Counted from the stretch's first letter, positions 1 through 5,059 are shown. The stretch is 7,681 bases of DNA from Methanomassiliicoccales archaeon (GCA_030636255.1 DAOVXH010000081.1:1-7681); one strand, 5' to 3'. Translations and numbers: made by a program. Notes: a model not told the origin generated them from the letters alone.

Positions 1-1
1 A

Positions 2-280
2 ACCCGGGGACGGCCAGACCTTCCTGGAACTTCTTTTTCCCTGCTAAAAAATGGAGAATATGAACGCATGCCACTTGAGACCCTGGCCAGTACAATAATC
101 GACCATGCAAAACTTGAGCAGGAACTTTTCGGAGGCCAGGCAGGAATCAGGCGAATGAGAAAGCATGTGCACTGGTATTTCAGGGCTGCAGGAATCAAAT
201 GCCTGGCCAAGGAAATATACCACATTGAGACCCTGGAGGAATTGACGGATCTGGTGGAAAAGCAGGTCTTGGAAAAATAA
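2..280 (+). CDS. tRNA-dihydrouridine synthase, C-terminal part (5' end outside window)
   Basis: This is the end of a Dus-family flavoenzyme, which reduces uridine to dihydrouridine in the D-loop of tRNA. The frame is open from the window edge, so the ATG at 68 is internal and not the start; 92 residues are visible. The recognisable part is the helical C-terminal domain: a 'NGEYERMPLE' linker, the 'IIDHAKLEQELFGG' helix, then 'GIRRMRKHVHWYF', matching the family signature (G-x-R-x-M-R-K-H-x-x-W-Y) used in tRNA binding. The first dozen residues (RGRPDLPGT) align without gaps to the usual GxPWIF segment but are diverged, with the W and F missing. The FMN-binding barrel lies upstream. It is followed after 28 nt by the ArsC-like gene on the same strand, suggesting cotranscription. 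The gene ends in TAA. Family assignment is fairly sure; the Dus subtype is not determined. Confidence 0.85.
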   Translation, partial: TRGRPDLPGTSFSLLKNGEYERMPLETLASTIIDHAKLEQELFGGQAGIRRMRKHVHWYFRAAGIKCLAKEIYHIETLEELTDLVEKQVLEK

Positions 281-308
281 TAATAGTCAGTGTTTTGATA
301 TCAGCAGG

Positions 309-704
309 ATGAAAACAATCCTATTCCTGTGCGTTGGAAATTCCTGCCGGAGCCAGATGGCAGAAGGTTTTGCCAGGCATTATAGAAAGGGCCTTGTAGA
401 GGTTTTCAGTGCCGGAACTGAACCAGGGGATAAAGTGGCTCCAAAGGCCATTGAGGTTATGCTGGAAAAAGGAATAGTTATTTCCGGCCAGCATCCGAAG
501 CTGCTCACTGCAGAAATGGTTGAAAAGGCCGGCATATGCATTTCCATGGGCTGCGGAGTGGAGGAATCCTGTCCTGCTCCATTGCTTGAGAAATTTGTGG
601 ATTGGGGACTGGAAGACCCCTGGGGCCAGGGACTGGGGAAGTACCGGGATATTAGGGATGAGATTGAGAAACTGGTTAGAGAATTACTGGAAGAATTATT
701 ATGA
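309..704 (+). CDS. arsC: ArsC-type low-molecular-weight phosphatase / thioredoxin-coupled arsenate reductase
   Basis: A 131-residue protein of the LMW protein-tyrosine-phosphatase fold, normal length for the family. The P-loop C8-V-G-N-S-C13-R14-S is at the N-terminus, C8 being the expected nucleophile. The acid loop is D103-P104 in 'DWGLEDPWGQ'. Unlike plain tyrosine phosphatases it has two further cysteines, C82 and C88 (MGC-GVEES-CPA), as in thioredoxin-coupled arsenate reductases, where a cysteine pair relays the disulfide. Spacing is six residues rather than the seven of Bacillus ArsC. Arsenate reduction is therefore the best guess; phosphatase activity is possible. No arsenite pump or ArsR is visible, so an arsenic island is not supported here. 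The start is the ATG at 309, shortly after the dihydrouridine synthase stop, with only a weak AGG before it. The TGA stop overlaps the next gene's ATG (ATGA), pointing to translational coupling. Confidence 0.85.
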   Translation: MKTILFLCVGNSCRSQMAEGFARHYRKGLVEVFSAGTEPGDKVAPKAIEVMLEKGIVISGQHPKLLTAEMVEKAGICISMGCGVEESCPAPLLEKFVDWGLEDPWGQGLGKYRDIRDEIEKLVRELLEELL

Positions 705-1207
705 CAATTGAAATTCGTAATTACAAGGATTCAGATTTAGAGGTATGCAGAAGTCTCTGGGTTGTGCTGACCCAGCGGCACAGAGACATGTATGATGACC
801 AGAGCATTGGCGGCGAAGGGCCAGGAAAATACTTTGACGAACATCTGGAAAAGGTAGGTGCAGAAAACATCTGGCTTGCGGAATTTGACGGCACAATTGC
901 AGGAATGATTGGCCTTGAAGAGAACAATGAGGGCGGCCTGGTTATTGAGCCAATTGTGGTTCATCCAGATTACAGAAATCAGGGTATTGGCATTGCTCTT
1001 TTAGAACATATGAAAGAGGTTGCAAAGGAAAGAAAAATGAGATTTCTTTCAATAAAGCCAGTTGCCAGAAATGCCCAGGCAATGGAACTATTCCATAGGG
1101 CAGGATTTGTCAACCTTGGGCATGTGGAAATGTTTATTGATTTTTCAGACAAGGAAGAAAAATGGAAGCCTGGCTTGAAGATTCATGGGCTGGATTGCCG
1201 GTATTGA
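701..1207 (+). CDS. GNAT-family N-acetyltransferase
   Basis: A 168-residue single-domain GNAT protein, which would transfer an acetyl group from acetyl-CoA to an amine. The fold is visible in order: the N-terminal beta strand and helix (MTIEIRNYKDSDLEVCRSLW), the central strands 'IWLAEFDGTIAGMIGL' and 'GGLVIEPIVVHPDYR', the acetyl-CoA pyrophosphate-binding motif A R92-N-Q-G-I-G97, and motif B 'NAQAMELFHRAGF' near residue 124. The substrate cannot be read from the sequence. The ATG overlaps the stop of the ArsC gene by 4 nt, so the two are almost certainly on one transcript and translationally coupled; some ars clusters contain an acetyltransferase, but a functional link here is only inference. 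It ends in TGA, followed by the AT-rich promoter region of the RNA genes. Confidence 0.9.
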   Translation: MTIEIRNYKDSDLEVCRSLWVVLTQRHRDMYDDQSIGGEGPGKYFDEHLEKVGAENIWLAEFDGTIAGMIGLEENNEGGLVIEPIVVHPDYRNQGIGIALLEHMKEVAKERKMRFLSIKPVARNAQAMELFHRAGFVNLGHVEMFIDFSDKEEKWKPGLKIHGLDCRY

Positions 1208-1222
1208 CAAAATCCACAAAAA

Positions 1223-1230
1223 CTTATGTA
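1223..1230 (+). promoter_or_regulatory. Putative TATA box for the RNA upstream of tRNA-Ser
   Basis: CTTATGTA in an A-rich context just after the GNAT stop. The usual archaeal spacing of about 25 nt places transcription start near 1253, a few bases before the closing stem of the predicted structured RNA. The match of promoter spacing to structure boundary is the main support; the element itself is a near-consensus, not perfect, TATA box. Confidence 0.5.
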
Positions 1231-1252
1231 GTACGATTATATCGCCAGTAAA

Positions 1253-1358
1253 ACAGAACGTGAGATAGCTCAGCCCACAATATGAACCGTTCCGGCTCAT
1301 ATGTGCCTCAGCCAAACAAGTTGGCTTCGGTGGAACCAGGCTGTTAATATCTCCGCTC
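1253..1358 (+). ncRNA. Predicted structured non-coding RNA (novel) upstream of tRNA-Ser
   Basis: I do not recognise this RNA, but the sequence folds by eye into a closed multi-branched structure. The closing stem pairs GAGATA (1262-1267) with TATCTC (1348-1353), extended past a bulged T1261 by CG 1259-1260 with CG 1354-1355. The next stem pairs CAGCC (1271-1275) with GGCTG (1339-1343). Inside are two hairpins. The first is long: CAC 1276-1278 with GTG 1303-1305, ATATGA 1280-1285 with TCATAT 1297-1302, and CCG 1287-1289 with CGG 1293-1295, with a bulged A and one A-C mismatch. The second pairs AGCCAA 1310-1315 with TTGGCT 1321-1326 around ACAAG. A TATA box sits at the right distance upstream. 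Its 5' part shares 14 nt exactly with tRNA-Ser. It lacks tRNA T-arm, C/D-box, RNase P and SRP RNA signatures. It could instead be a processed leader of the tRNA transcript. Both ends are estimates. Confidence 0.5.
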
Positions 1359-1378
1359 GCAAGCTCCTCGCGGAGATA
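1348..1378 (+). repeat. 9-bp inverted repeat across the tRNA-Ser 5' end
   Basis: TATCTCCGC (1348-1356) is the exact reverse complement of GCGGAGATA (1370-1378), which is the acceptor 5' strand plus positions 8-9 of tRNA-Ser. The 13-nt loop is 1357-1369. If both segments are on one transcript, this hairpin competes with the tRNA acceptor stem and with the closing stem of the upstream structured RNA, which uses the same TATCTC. Confidence 0.75.
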
Positions 1379-1453
1379 GCTCAGCCTGGTAGGGCGCAGG
1401 ATTGCTAATCCTGTGCTGGTAACAGCTCGGGGGTTCGAATCCCCCTCTCCGCG
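1370..1453 (+). tRNA. tRNA-Ser (anticodon GCU)
   Basis: A complete type II (long variable arm) tRNA. The acceptor stem is GCGGAGA 1370-1376 with TCTCCGC 1446-1452, followed by discriminator G1453, the base expected for serine. The D stem is GCTC with GGGC around a loop containing GG. The anticodon stem CAGGA/TCCTG encloses the 7-base loop TTGCTAA, with anticodon GCT at 1404-1406, reading AGC and AGU serine codons. The variable arm forms GCTG/CAGC around GTAA. The T arm is GGGGG-TTCGAAT-CCCCC (1429-1445). CCA is not encoded. No intron is present at the usual position. It is followed by T-rich sequence that could act as terminator. A TTAATAT stretch at 1344-1350 could be a proximal TATA box, but it also lies in the 3' end of the predicted upstream RNA. 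Confidence 0.96.
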
Positions 1454-1490
1454 TCATTTTCATTTTTTATATAATATTGGAAAATGACGC
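1451..1490 (+). repeat. 11-bp inverted repeat and T-rich region at the tRNA 3' end
   Basis: GCGTCATTTTC (1451-1461, including the last bases of the tRNA) and GAAAATGACGC (1480-1490) are perfect reverse complements around an 18-nt AT-rich loop. The loop starts with a run of six T at 1463-1468, the kind of signal at which archaeal RNA polymerase terminates, so the region is a plausible tRNA terminator. The perfect arms are longer than termination would need. Confidence 0.6.
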
Positions 1491-1492
1491 AA

Positions 1493-1516
1493 GTAGGAAT
1501 GCGTTGGCATTCCTAC
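1493..1516 (+). repeat. Perfect 10-bp hairpin
   Basis: GTAGGAATGC (1493-1502), loop GTTG, GCATTCCTAC (1507-1516). It follows the previous inverted repeat by two bases and is followed by another, CGAGAAAA 1521-1528 with TTTTCTCG 1548-1555. Three strong dyads in about 105 bp suggest either a structured transcript or an inserted palindromic element. Confidence 0.6.
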
Positions 1517-1802
1517 GGGCCGAGAAAATAGCGAACGTAGTGAGTCTTTTTCTCGTTTAAATCAAAGAAAAATACGCGGCCAATCATGTCCTGTCTGGAT
1601 CAAACTCGTTGAATACGCCTCCAGCATTCTCCTCCCAAAGTATTCGACCATGGCCCGAGGCCACTTTACTGCTAAATCTAGGGGCCATACTGCTCGCAGC
1701 ATATTCCCGGCAATCGATGAAACCATATCAAATTCTCAGATTGATGAAGGGTTCGTCATGATTGAGCAACCTAAAAGCAACCACAATCAAAAAATTCCGT
1801 AA
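1497..1802 (+). other. Open stretch of uncertain coding status between tRNA-Ser and the arginine decarboxylase gene
   Basis: This fills the gene-free gap. The frame starting at 1497 is open for 101 codons to the TAA at 1800-1802, but it contains no ATG until 1650 and no GTG or TTG before that. From 1650 it would encode 50 residues (MARGHFTAKSRGHTARSIFP...). The opposite strand also has a 54-codon frame with an ATG (1726 down to 1562). I recognise neither product, and no ribosome-binding site or well-placed TATA box supports either. Options are a small unrecognised gene, a decayed gene fragment, or non-coding DNA that happens to be open. The left end overlaps the hairpins at 1493-1555 and the right end runs into the GTAAT dyad, which argues against a normal gene. 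Confidence 0.25.
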
Positions 1803-1839
1803 TCTCGTAATTTACTGATTACAAGCAAAGAGATTACGG
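1797..1839 (+). promoter_or_regulatory. Symmetric GTAAT half-site array, candidate operator of the arginine decarboxylase gene
   Basis: CCGTAATCTC (1797-1806) and GAGATTACGG (1830-1839) are perfect 10-bp reverse complements. Nested inside are a second GTAAT (1807-1811) and its complement ATTAC (1818-1822). Altogether there are GTAAT at 1799 and 1807 and ATTAC at 1818 and 1833. The array ends 9 bp before the TATA box and so lies outside the leaderless mRNA, which favours a protein-binding site over a riboswitch. It could also be a terminator hairpin for upstream transcription. The regulator is unknown. Confidence 0.45.
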
Positions 1840-1848
1840 CGGAATACC

Positions 1849-1856
1849 TTTTTATA
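1849..1856 (+). promoter_or_regulatory. TATA box of the arginine decarboxylase gene
   Basis: TTTTTATA, centred 27 nt before the A of the ATG at 1880. This spacing puts transcription start at or within a base or two of the start codon, so the mRNA should be leaderless; indeed no Shine-Dalgarno sequence is present. Confidence 0.8.
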
Positions 1857-1879
1857 CCAAATAAAAAATCACCCCAGTA

Positions 1880-2437
1880 ATGACAGAAAACCCACTCCTT
1901 CCAAAACAGGTGTTTTTCACAACAGGCACAGGAAGGCACAAGGAAAAGCTCGGCAGTTTCGAGCTTGCTCTGAGAAATGCTGGCATTGAGAGATATAATC
2001 TTGTGCGGGTATCATCTATTTTGCCGCCTCACTGCAAGGTTGTGAGCAAGAAAAAAGGGCTTGAGCAGCTTCATCCAGGCCAGATTGTTTTTGTTGTACT
2101 GGCAGAGAATGAGTCAAAAGAACCAAATCGATTAATGAGCGCGGCAATTGGCGTTGCAATTCCAAATGACAGAAATCATTATGGCTATCTCAGTGAACAT
2201 CATGCATTTGGAGAGAAGGAAAAGGTATCAGGAGAGTATGCCGAGGACCTTGCTGCGGAAATGTTAGCTTCCACATACGGAATTCCATTTGATATTGATG
2301 CCAGCTATGATGAGAAAAAGGACATCTTCAAGGTGGACGGTCGCATAGTTCAGACCAAGCATTATTCTCAATCCGCGGTCTGCGACAAAGATGGATGGTG
2401 GACCACTGTTGTGGCTGCGGCTGTTTTTGTCCTTTAA
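1880..2437 (+). CDS. pdaD: Pyruvoyl-dependent arginine decarboxylase
   Basis: PvlArgDC converts arginine to agmatine and CO2 using a pyruvoyl group made from its own chain. In archaea agmatine feeds polyamine synthesis and the agmatidine modification of tRNA-Ile2 (known for the family). The 185 residues are slightly longer than the approx. 165 of the Methanocaldococcus enzyme. The self-cleavage site is S45-S46 in R-V-S-S-I-L-P-P: residues 1-45 become the beta chain, and S46 becomes the pyruvoyl cap of the alpha chain. E106 in 'GYLSEHHAFG' is the likely catalytic acid, matching the glutamate after GY in known enzymes. 'FFTTGTGRHKEKLGSFELAL' at the N-terminus and 'DGWWTTVVAAAVFV' at the C-terminus are typical. 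The start is set by the TATA box 27 nt upstream. The symmetric GTAAT array before the TATA box may regulate it. No other polyamine gene is in the window. It ends in TAA. Confidence 0.96.
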   Translation: MTENPLLPKQVFFTTGTGRHKEKLGSFELALRNAGIERYNLVRVSSILPPHCKVVSKKKGLEQLHPGQIVFVVLAENESKEPNRLMSAAIGVAIPNDRNHYGYLSEHHAFGEKEKVSGEYAEDLAAEMLASTYGIPFDIDASYDEKKDIFKVDGRIVQTKHYSQSAVCDKDGWWTTVVAAAVFVL

Positions 2438-2464
2438 CTTCCAGAATTACTGAAGCATTAGAAA

Positions 2465-2474
2465 CCTTTATGTT
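2465..2474 (+). promoter_or_regulatory. TATA box of the double-GNAT gene
   Basis: CCTTTATGTT centred 27 nt before the ATG at 2497, in the short gap after the arginine decarboxylase stop. It indicates an independent, leaderless transcript and decides the start: the in-frame ATG at 2470 lies inside the TATA box and the one at 2395 lies inside the previous gene. Confidence 0.65.
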
Positions 2475-2496
2475 GAACATCTTTTTAGCCAATGGT

Positions 2497-3450
2497 ATGA
2501 CCAATGTTGAGTACAGGCATCCAACAATTGAAGATGTTGAAGCAATAACTGATGTTTCTAATCGTAATAACAGAGAAATTCCTCTTCACCAGGATAACAC
2601 TGTTGAAGAGACATTGGCATTTACATTTAAAGAGGATGATTATGATGCAAAAGGCTTCCTGCTGGCTATAGTAGATGGCAAAATTGTCGGCTATGGTGGC
2701 TCTCACATTCATGAACATCGAATTATCGCAGGCAAGAACGATGCCTGGATTTCCATAGCAATAGTTCCAGAAAAGAGAAACATTGGCATTGAACAGCATT
2801 TCATGGAGTTCGGGCTGGAGTATATCCGGTCCAGAAAGATTTGCACTGCCAAGCGCGGATGCTATGGACTTGAAGGATGGAGACATGAGATTGGTCTTGA
2901 GTACGGCTTCAAGGATGTCAGGCACAGCTATACCATGGTCTGGAAGCATGATAAGGCACCAGAGGCCATTCCACCACCAGAAGGAACCATATTTGAACAT
3001 CAGAATTTCAAGGAAGTAAATGATGAGGATGTTTCACTCTTTGTGGATAATTTTAATTCCTCATTTTTTGACCATTATGATTTTTCAATTATACTGCTGA
3101 AGGATTTTATCAAGTGGAGGGGCCTGGACAAGGAGAATACCAGACTGACTTTTGCAAAGAATGGCCAGGAAATTGTCGGTATCCTGATGTGCGAGGAGAG
3201 CTTGGTATACAATAAAGAAAATAACACGAAGAACGGCTGGGCAAATATTCTTGGTGTTAATCCAGAGCACAGAAAGAGCGGAATCGGCCGCGCATTATTG
3301 TCCAATGGCATGCGATGGATTTATGACCAGGGCATGGACACTATTTATCTGGGCATGGACGCTGAAAATTCAAAGGCTCTTGACCTGTATACATCTCTGG
3401 GATATGATATCCACAAGGAAAGCGTGAATTACAGCCTGGAACTGGACTAA
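2497..3450 (+). CDS. Tandem double-domain GNAT acetyltransferase
   Basis: A 317-residue protein with two GNAT domains in series, an arrangement known from mycothiol-synthase-like and other double-GNAT proteins. Domain 1 (residues about 3-150) begins 'VEYRHPTIEDVEAITDV'. It has the expected strand 'AWISIAIVPEKR', but the acetyl-CoA loop reads R-N-I-G-I-E-Q rather than R-x-x-G-x-G/A, so it is probably degenerate and perhaps structural. Domain 2 (about 165-317) is complete: 'GWANILGVNPEHR', motif A R259-K-S-G-I-G-R-A, then 'NSKALDLYTSLGY' (motif B), and should be the catalytic half. The substrate is unknown; nothing here supports mycothiol itself, which is an actinobacterial thiol. Longer in-frame starts at 2395 and 2470 are rejected because of the TATA box position. 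It ends in TAA, followed immediately by the next promoter. Confidence 0.85.
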   Translation: MTNVEYRHPTIEDVEAITDVSNRNNREIPLHQDNTVEETLAFTFKEDDYDAKGFLLAIVDGKIVGYGGSHIHEHRIIAGKNDAWISIAIVPEKRNIGIEQHFMEFGLEYIRSRKICTAKRGCYGLEGWRHEIGLEYGFKDVRHSYTMVWKHDKAPEAIPPPEGTIFEHQNFKEVNDEDVSLFVDNFNSSFFDHYDFSIILLKDFIKWRGLDKENTRLTFAKNGQEIVGILMCEESLVYNKENNTKNGWANILGVNPEHRKSGIGRALLSNGMRWIYDQGMDTIYLGMDAENSKALDLYTSLGYDIHKESVNYSLELD

Positions 3451-3455
3451 GGCAA

Positions 3456-3465
3456 TATTTTAATA
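3456..3465 (+). promoter_or_regulatory. TATA box of the GT2 gene
   Basis: TATTTTAATA, centred on the TTTTAATA core about 26 nt before the ATG at 3488 and starting only 6 nt after the previous stop. The spacing again predicts a leaderless mRNA. Confidence 0.7.
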
Positions 3466-3487
3466 CTCGCCTTCAATCCATTGGCTA

Positions 3488-4195
3488 ATGACAGGGGAAC
3501 CGAAGGTTACTGTTGTGATACCTACCATGAACGAGGAAGAGGCCATAGGCCAGGTCATGGACGAGGTCAATGCCGCATTGAAAGATATAGCATATGAGGT
3601 CATGATAGTTGACACTAATTCTAAAGATAAGACCCGGGAAATCGCATCCAGCAAGGGCGCAAGAGTAATTGACGAGCCCAGACGTGGTTATGGTCGTGCT
3701 TACAAGACCGGCTTCAAAGAGGCTAAAGGCCAATTTATAGCCACACTGGATGCTGACTGTACCTACCCGGCTGCTGACATCCCAAAGTTCGTGAAGATGC
3801 TTGAGGCCGAGAAAATAGATTTCATTTCCGGGGACAGGCTTTCAACCCTGGAGAAGGATGTTATGAACTTCAAACACAGGCTGGGTAACTGGATGCTGAA
3901 GGTTGCAATGAACGTTCTCTTCAGAATGAAGGTTGCAGATTCCCAGACTGGCATGTGGGTTTTCCGCCGTAATATTTTACCAAAGCTCAATCTCACCAGC
4001 GACCAGATGGCACTTTCCGAGGAAATCAAGATAGAGGCTGCCAAACACTGCAAGTTCAAGGAAGTCCCAATCAGATATACTCCCCGGGTTGGTGAAGTAA
4101 AACTCAATACCTGGAAAGATGGGTATGACAATATGATGTTCTTTTTTAGCAAGAAAAGTGGTAAGGCCAGCAAGGCAGAAGGGGAGAAATTTTAG
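3488..4195 (+). CDS. GT2 glycosyltransferase, DPM1-like (polyprenyl-phosphate sugar synthase)
   Basis: A family 2 inverting glycosyltransferase with a GT-A fold that uses a nucleotide sugar. Closest in pattern to dolichol-phosphate mannosyl/glucosyltransferases, which load a sugar onto a polyprenyl phosphate at the inner membrane face. Visible motifs are 'VTVVIPTMNEEEAIGQV' (residues 7-23), the nucleotide-binding 'MIVDTNSKDKT' (39-49), 'EPRRGYGRAYKTGF' (63-76), the metal-binding D88-A-D90 in 'TLDADCTYP', and 'DSQTGMWVFRR' (151-161). At 235 residues it is the short form without C-terminal membrane helices; the lysine-rich tail may help membrane association. The exact sugar cannot be told. The stop codon is TAG, overlapping the convergent stop of the UppP-like gene. 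Together with that phosphatase and the sequon-rich secreted protein beyond it, a role in surface-glycan or N-glycan synthesis is likely (inference). Confidence 0.9.
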   Translation: MTGEPKVTVVIPTMNEEEAIGQVMDEVNAALKDIAYEVMIVDTNSKDKTREIASSKGARVIDEPRRGYGRAYKTGFKEAKGQFIATLDADCTYPAADIPKFVKMLEAEKIDFISGDRLSTLEKDVMNFKHRLGNWMLKVAMNVLFRMKVADSQTGMWVFRRNILPKLNLTSDQMALSEEIKIEAAKHCKFKEVPIRYTPRVGEVKLNTWKDGYDNMMFFFSKKSGKASKAEGEKF

Positions 4196-4989
4196 CCCAG
4201 AAGCCAGAAAAGTAGAGCTAAGAACATTGCCAGACTTCCGAACAAAATGCAAAATTTTGAGAAGTTAACGTTTCTTGCAATTTTTACCAAAAATGCCATT
4301 GATAGATATCCAAAAACGAATGATGAAATTGCAGCAATAGCAAGGTAGCACAGGCCTACCTGGCTCACTTCACCAAACACCACAAAATAAACAAATGAGG
4401 CTATTGACACTGGAACTGAAAGCAGGAATGAAAATACAAGTGCCTCTGTTTCCTTGAATTTACGCATGAGAAGTGTGGTGATTGTCATTCCTGACCTGGA
4501 AACACCCGGAAGCACAGCAAATGCCTGGGCAATGCCCACCAGGGCATAATCTGCCAGGTTACCTTCGGAAATGGCTTTAAAGGCATTTCTCGGCCTCTTC
4601 CCAAGCATGATACCGGTGAGTATCAATGCGACACCAATGAACAGCGTGATGGTCACTCCGGTCCAGAGCTGGCTATCAAATGTTGCCTCCAACAGGAAAA
4701 GAATCGGCAGGGCACATATCAATGAGATTATGGTTGTTAGCCAATAGAATTTCTTCTGGCTGGTGAAGGTTCTCACGTCCAGGACCTTAACAAGAGGCTT
4801 TGGATACCTGGCAAATACTGCTGCTGCGGTACCGATATGCACTGCAAGTCCGAAGGAAATTGCCAGTTCCGGTCTTATGCCCATTAAATCTACCATAACC
4901 AGGGTTGTCTGGCCTGAACTTGATACAGGAAGCCATTCCAGCAAGCCTTGAACCATTCCAATGAAAAGGGCAGTCAGCCAATCAAGCAT
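4192..4989 (-). CDS. uppP: UppP/BacA-family polyprenyl-diphosphate phosphatase
   Basis: An integral membrane phosphatase of 265 residues, normal for the family, with about eight hydrophobic helices. In bacteria UppP releases phosphate from undecaprenyl diphosphate to recycle the lipid carrier; in archaea a dolichyl or other polyprenyl diphosphate substrate is the likely equivalent. The two signature regions are present: Q14-G-L-L-E18-W-L-P-V-S-S-S-G-Q27, matching the (E/Q)xxxE motif, and P161-G-V-S-R-S-G-M-T-I-T with the conserved arginine R165. The histidine that normally ends the first motif (SSxGH, H30 in E. coli) is glutamine (Q27) here. The start ATG at 4989 lies 25 nt after a TATA box on the minus strand, so the mRNA is probably leaderless. 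It converges on the GT2 gene with a 4-bp overlap of stops, and diverges from the secreted protein gene. Ends in TAA. Confidence 0.92.
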   Translation of the reverse strand: MLDWLTALFIGMVQGLLEWLPVSSSGQTTLVMVDLMGIRPELAISFGLAVHIGTAAAVFARYPKPLVKVLDVRTFTSQKKFYWLTTIISLICALPILFLLEATFDSQLWTGVTITLFIGVALILTGIMLGKRPRNAFKAISEGNLADYALVGIAQAFAVLPGVSRSGMTITTLLMRKFKETEALVFSFLLSVPVSIASFVYFVVFGEVSQVGLCYLAIAAISSFVFGYLSMAFLVKIARNVNFSKFCILFGSLAMFLALLFWLLG

Positions 4990-5010
4990 GAGAAAGGATT
5001 GGAGGGCTTG

Positions 5011-5017
5011 TTTATAA
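5011..5017 (-). promoter_or_regulatory. TATA box of the UppP-like gene
   Basis: Reads TTATAAA on the minus strand, centred 25 nt upstream of the ATG at 4989. This is the clearest leaderless promoter in the window. Confidence 0.8.
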
Positions 5018-5051
5018 GAGTTGTGACAGCAGAGAATGCAGCATAGCCAAA

Positions 5052-5059
5052 ATTATTTA
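5052..5059 (+). promoter_or_regulatory. Putative TATA box of the secreted protein gene
   Basis: ATTATTTA, giving a predicted transcription start near 5081. Unlike the other promoters here, this leaves a short leader: about 18 nt to the ATG at 5099, or nearly 50 nt to the TTG at 5129. The leader contains purine-rich AGGAAG (5085-5090), a plausible Shine-Dalgarno sequence 8 nt before the ATG at 5099. Confidence 0.5.

Noticed and set aside
1253..1358. RNase P RNA, SRP RNA, C/D or H/ACA guide RNA, or a second tRNA
   Set aside because: The short ACAGAA at 1253-1258 is not followed by RNase P sequence. There is no SRP loop motif, no C/D box pair, no ANA box after the closing stem, and no D or T arm. 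Only the acceptor-like ends resemble a tRNA.
1562..1726. 54-residue minus-strand gene in the gap after tRNA-Ser
   Set aside because: No ribosome-binding site or TATA box, product not recognised, and the plus strand is equally open across the same DNA.
2395..2496. Longer start for the double-GNAT protein (ATG 2395 or 2470)
   Set aside because: The first lies inside the arginine decarboxylase gene and the second inside the TATA box; ATG 2497 has the standard 27-nt TATA spacing and begins with the normal GNAT N-terminal strand.
3977..4252. Open frames antisense to the GT2, UppP-like and double-GNAT genes
   Set aside because: They lie opposite well-supported genes, have no start signals and resemble no protein family; shadows of the real genes.
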